DNA from: Schizochytrium sp. TIO01
Lineage: Eukaryota; Sar; Bigyra; Thraustochytrida; Thraustochytriidae
Assembly: GCA_004764695.1 (NCBI GenBank)
Contig: SMSO01000034.1
Coordinates: 141,501 to 205,500, forward strand
Direction of reading: 5' to 3'
Length of the DNA: 64,000 nt
The position numbers and the translations under genes were made by a program. The first letter of the stretch is position 1; each line of letters opens with the position of its first letter. This document shows positions 60,879 to 64,000 of the stretch, piece by piece. The notes below the pieces were generated by a model. The model was not told the origin of the DNA. It made no database searches and worked only from the letters and a program-made list of their open reading frames with translations.

Positions 60879-61850
60879 CTAGTTCTGCTTGTACTCGAGC
60901 TTGGCGTCGGACGGGGTGATGCCAAGAATCTCGCGGTTGTTAGCACCAAAGAACGTCTTCCACGGGCCCTTGGACGGCTTCATGTCCATGTGGGCGGTCT
61001 TCCAGCTGCCTACGGAGAGCGCAAAGACGATGCAGCCAACGAGAGGCCAGACCTCGGGGGCCTTGAAGAACATCATCTTCTCGCGAACGGCAGTGGGAGT
61101 CTGGATGAGAAACTTGGAGTGGCCGCCATGGGACTGGCCAGCCTCAGGGAACTTGATCTGCTTTGCCTCAGTGGAGAGCATGCGGCGTGCAGCAGCGCGG
61201 GCGGTGGAAGCCATCATTTTTGCTTGATGAGTTTGTACGTGTCTAAAGACTTGACTGACAGCGGCTTGTGTTGCCTTTGATTGCGGTGTTTTGGTTTTGC
61301 TTTTGGAGTTGCAGGTTTGCTACTCGAGCTTTGCCATCTCCAGGCTCGACTCTTAACGGCATATAGTAAGTTCTATTGACCACCTTGAATTTGTATCTAA
61401 TCAGAAAAGTGCAACCTCCACCTCCATAGTGTTCCCAATTGTGAAGGGCCCTTCAAGCTAAGCTTTCCTTTTTCGCAGTGTCTCGAGGACGTTTCTGGCA
61501 AGATGCAGCAGATATGCGTCAGTTCGATACGCAAGGTGCACTGCTGGTGGCCTCGGACGGCTTGGCAATTGCTCAGAAACGTCCCAGCGCAGTAGGTCCC
61601 TTCGATTCCTTCATAATTGACTGCCGAGGCAGAATATTTTTCCATCACTAGAACTCGCCTATGCACAGTTTCTCGGCCCGCACTGTGGGTGAAAGCCATC
61701 GAAGTGCGGGAAAGTCTAGCTTTCTTTGCGCTCTGTTCCGCGGACGTTTCTTCCCTTATCGACCGCCCTTTGGCTTCTTTCTCTTCTTTCCACTTTCGAA
61801 GTGCATTGTCTCGAGCAAGATCCGATTATATATGGCGTGTACTTGGTGAG
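60767..61850. repeat. Segmental duplication unit C
   Basis: Left flank as in unit B. The upstream sequence past about 61320 differs from A and B but shares with D the element CAGAAACGTCCCAGC (61575-61589) and CGCACTGTGGG (61678-61688). Confidence 0.7.
60879..61217 (-). CDS. B12D-like mitochondrial membrane protein, copy 3 of 4
   Basis: Identical 112-residue protein. Here the upstream extension of the frame, open in the other copies, is cut by a TAG with no later Met before the paired Met codons at 61217. This fixes the start for all four copies. Silent site 61020 agrees with copy 2; silent site 61110 agrees with copy 4. Confidence 0.72.
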   Translation of the reverse strand: MMASTARAAARRMLSTEAKQIKFPEAGQSHGGHSKFLIQTPTAVREKMMFFKAPEVWPLVGCIVFALSVGSWKTAHMDMKPSKGPWKTFFGANNREILGITPSDAKLEYKQN

Positions 61851-62844
61851 ACCAAGGAGTTGGCATCAGCCAATCGCAAGCTTTGGTGATGCAGACAAGG
61901 CAGCATGTCCACTCATGTAGATTCGAGGTTTTTGCGCAGTGCGTGATGGACGAGGTAGTAATCGGTGCTGGAGACGAGAAATTTTGACATCAGAGGACTT
62001 CTAACTTTTTTCTTTTTTTTTTTCTAAACTTACTTGACCTCGAGAGCAGGTTTTAGCTTCAAGAGGTTTTACATAGTAGTTGTATGAAATGGGGGAAAGG
62101 GGATCCTCAGAACCCACTGGCAATGATCCGTCTTGAATTTTACGCGAAATTACAGTTGTCACTGTTCACCGCACTGCTGTCTTGTAGTACGTTAAAGATC
62201 TGTAGAAGCTTGGTCTAATTTGTAATTGGCATAAGGGTCAGCACATTTGTATGCAGATGTTTTCGAAAGAATGCTGTATCACTGCATGGTACGCTCGCGT
62301 TATGTACTATTTGTGTGAGAAACTTGGTCAGATTTAAACTTCGTCTTTACTTCAACAATCGTCAAGGTTTTTCAGAGCTTAGCACTGCGAATTTGCAACT
62401 GTTAAGAAATTGTATTTTTATTTCGTCTTCCGTTGACTAATGTACTTCATAATCGTCAAAGTTTTTCAGAAATTAGCACTGCGAATTTGCAACTGTTAGG
62501 AAATTCGGTTTTAATGAATGAGGTGAATGATTCTATTGTCCGAACTCTCAAAATGTATCAATTCAAGTTTTAGGAGTGCTGCTCTATTCCGGGGGTTGAC
62601 TAAAATCAGACTTAGTCTTTCTACTTTGTAAACTTAAAGCGCGCAACAACTTAACTAGCAACTCTTCAAAGGATAAACGATGGTCTGCTGAGTTTTCTCA
62701 TTAGTCAACTTCTGAACCATCCAGTAGGCACGATGAAAGATCTGGCAAATCAATATATCTTGAATATTTCAAATATGTTTATCTTTATACATTAGTCAAT
62801 TTGCAGGTAACTATAACAACGTGATGAATTGAAAGATTGTGCGT
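61218..62844. other. Spacer between copies 3 and 4
   Basis: The first 500 bases are the upstream region of copy 3. An imperfect direct repeat of about 55 bases, spaced 95 bases apart, lies at 62356-62410 and 62451-62505. Open frames at 61617-61920 overlap in all three frames and are not recognised. Confidence 0.5.
62356..62505 (+). repeat. Two-copy direct repeat, period about 95
   Basis: Two copies share AATCGTCAA, TTTTTCAGA and a 23-base GCACTGCGAATTTGCAACTG-containing stretch with only a few differences. Non-coding. Confidence 0.85.
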
Positions 62845-63790
62845 CTAGTTCTGCTTGTACTCGAGCTTGGCGTCGGACGGGGTGATGCCAAGAATCTCGC
62901 GGTTGTTAGCTCCAAAGAACGTCTTCCATGGGCCCTTGGACGGCTTCATGTCCATGTGGGCGGTCTTCCAGCTGCCTACGGAGAGAGCAAAGACGATGCA
63001 GCCAACGAGAGGCCAGACCTCGGGGGCCTTGAAGAACATCATCTTCTCGCGAACGGCAGTGGGAGTCTGGATGAGAAACTTGGAGTGGCCGCCATGGGAC
63101 TGGCCAGCCTCAGGGAACTTGATCTGCTTTGCCTCAGTGGAGAGCATGCGGCGTGCAGCAGCGCGTGCGGTGGAGGCCATCATTTTTGCTTGGTGAGTTT
63201 GTAAGTGTCTAAAGACTTGACTGACAGCGGCTTGTGTTGCCTTTGATTGCGGTGTTTTGGTTTTGGTTTTGGAGTTGCGGGTTTGCTCCAAAGGCATCGC
63301 CAGGGCAAGACTTCCTACTCCTAGCATCGCCTAGCAACTTCTATTCCCGCTGGTAAACTTGTATTGAAAAGTAAAAGTGCAACTTCTCCCAGAGGTACCT
63401 TCTAAGCAGAGCATGATAAAAAGACAGCGCAAACAGTATGTTTATAAATAAAAATAACTCGTGCTCGCTACCCGAACCGGTGTCCATGATTGGCTGAGGA
63501 CGCACGCACGCGGCTCAAGTTTTCATAGTTTTCATACAGCGTCAGGGGCTTCGGGCATCGCGGACGGGGCCTGCTCAGAAACGTCCCAGCCCTCGCGTGC
63601 ATCCATTTTGATCTTGAACGAGGGTGCGCTGCATCGACGACGATGATAATTTTGGGGTCTCCTTCTTTTGAGAGTCTTGAAAGAAATGGCTCGCACTGTG
63701 GGAGCGAACTAGGCATTTCGCGGCTGCGGGGAACTTCTGCTTTCGCGCTGTTTTGTTTCTAGGGACGCTTCTCTACTCCGGCTTCTAACT
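62840..63790. repeat. Segmental duplication unit D
   Basis: Holds copy 4 and an upstream region sharing CAGAAACGTCCCAGC (63573-63587) and CGCACTGTGGGAG with unit C. Its immediate 5' flank (CAAAGGCATCGC, ACTCCTA) also resembles A and B, so D combines features of both pairs. Confidence 0.7.
62845..63183 (-). CDS. B12D-like mitochondrial membrane protein, copy 4 of 4
   Basis: Identical 112-residue protein from the paired Met codons at 63183. Silent site 62986 agrees with copy 1, and 63076 agrees with copy 3, so no single tree of the four copies fits both sites. A further silent change lies near 62930 (CCATGG in place of CCACGG). Confidence 0.7.
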   Translation of the reverse strand: MMASTARAAARRMLSTEAKQIKFPEAGQSHGGHSKFLIQTPTAVREKMMFFKAPEVWPLVGCIVFALSVGSWKTAHMDMKPSKGPWKTFFGANNREILGITPSDAKLEYKQN

Positions 63791-64000
63791 TTTCCCCGCA
63801 GCGCCCTTCATACTACTGAGAGCCATAGCGAGTCCCTGTGTCTTTTTATTTTATTATTTTGTTATTCTATTATTTTAATTTAATTAATTAATTTAAAAAT
63901 AAAACTCATGAGTGCGCTAAGGTTGAGAATGGGACGGATAGATGGGACGAACTTGAGCTGGATATTACGAGCAGATCTAGTGGAACAGACGCACCGGCAT
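63184..64000. other. Upstream region of copy 4 and window end
   Basis: Promoter-side sequence of copy 4 to about 63790, then an AT-rich stretch (63838-63905) of TTTTATT and TTAATTAA words. No gene is recognised to the end of the window. Confidence 0.55.

Noticed and set aside
1-64000. tRNA, rRNA or snRNA genes
   Set aside because: I looked for B-box-like words, the U6 core and rRNA-like stretches and saw none I could support. A covariance-model scan would be needed to exclude them.

Overview
The window is eukaryotic nuclear DNA. The coding regions are mostly long and single-exon, two genes carry short GT-AG introns (SmF-like and NF-YB-like), and the products are eukaryote-only families: a Hippo/MST kinase, CPSF30-YTH, NMD3, the Sm ring, NF-YB and a trithorax-type SET protein. 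Compact, intron-poor genes, long low-complexity inserts and microsatellite-rich spacers fit a free-living protist. My best guess is a stramenopile of the labyrinthulomycete/thraustochytrid type; this is inference and no marker gene here proves it.

Layout. 1-3.8 kb: the end of an unrecognised gene, then a Ste20/Hippo-like kinase (-) whose C-terminal tail carries an array of Thr-hydrophobic-basic motifs. 3.8-7.2 kb: no recognisable gene. 7.2-21.8 kb: three TIR-domain genes on the + strand (PDZ-ANK-TIR; PDZ-acidic linker-TIR; novel N-domain-PDZ-ANK-SAM-like-TIR), with a CPSF30-type RNA-binding gene (CCCH x4-YTH-DCD-KH-RGG) between the second and third. Their spacers share diverged repeat blocks, so the locus grew by duplication. 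22.3-25.4 kb: SmF and NMD3, both (-). 26.3-34.5 kb: one unrecognised open frame, then about 7.7 kb of microsatellite-rich DNA without a recognisable gene. 34.5-51.6 kb: an amino-acid transporter, a 20-repeat ankyrin protein, a membrane-anchor-free class I HMG-CoA reductase, NF-YB, a PHD/SET methyltransferase and a PHD protein with several SUMO-interaction-like motifs. 51.6-52.6 kb: a protein with three GPxGG-YY modules resembling giant-virus adaptor repeats. 54-63.8 kb: four copies of a short mitochondrial B12D-like membrane protein gene, identical in protein and mosaic in silent sites, inside a dispersed segmental duplication that also holds two unrecognised genes, one with a Myb/SANT-like domain.

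The most promising system is the TIR cluster. All three TIR domains keep the Cys-x-x-Glu-Phe motif that holds the NADase glutamate in plant and SARM1 TIRs. Each sits behind a PDZ and variable sensor or scaffold modules, as expected of a protist TIR-based sensing family. Second are the CPSF30-YTH-DCD-KH fusion, with an altered m6A-cage position, and the B12D array with silent-site evidence for gene conversion.
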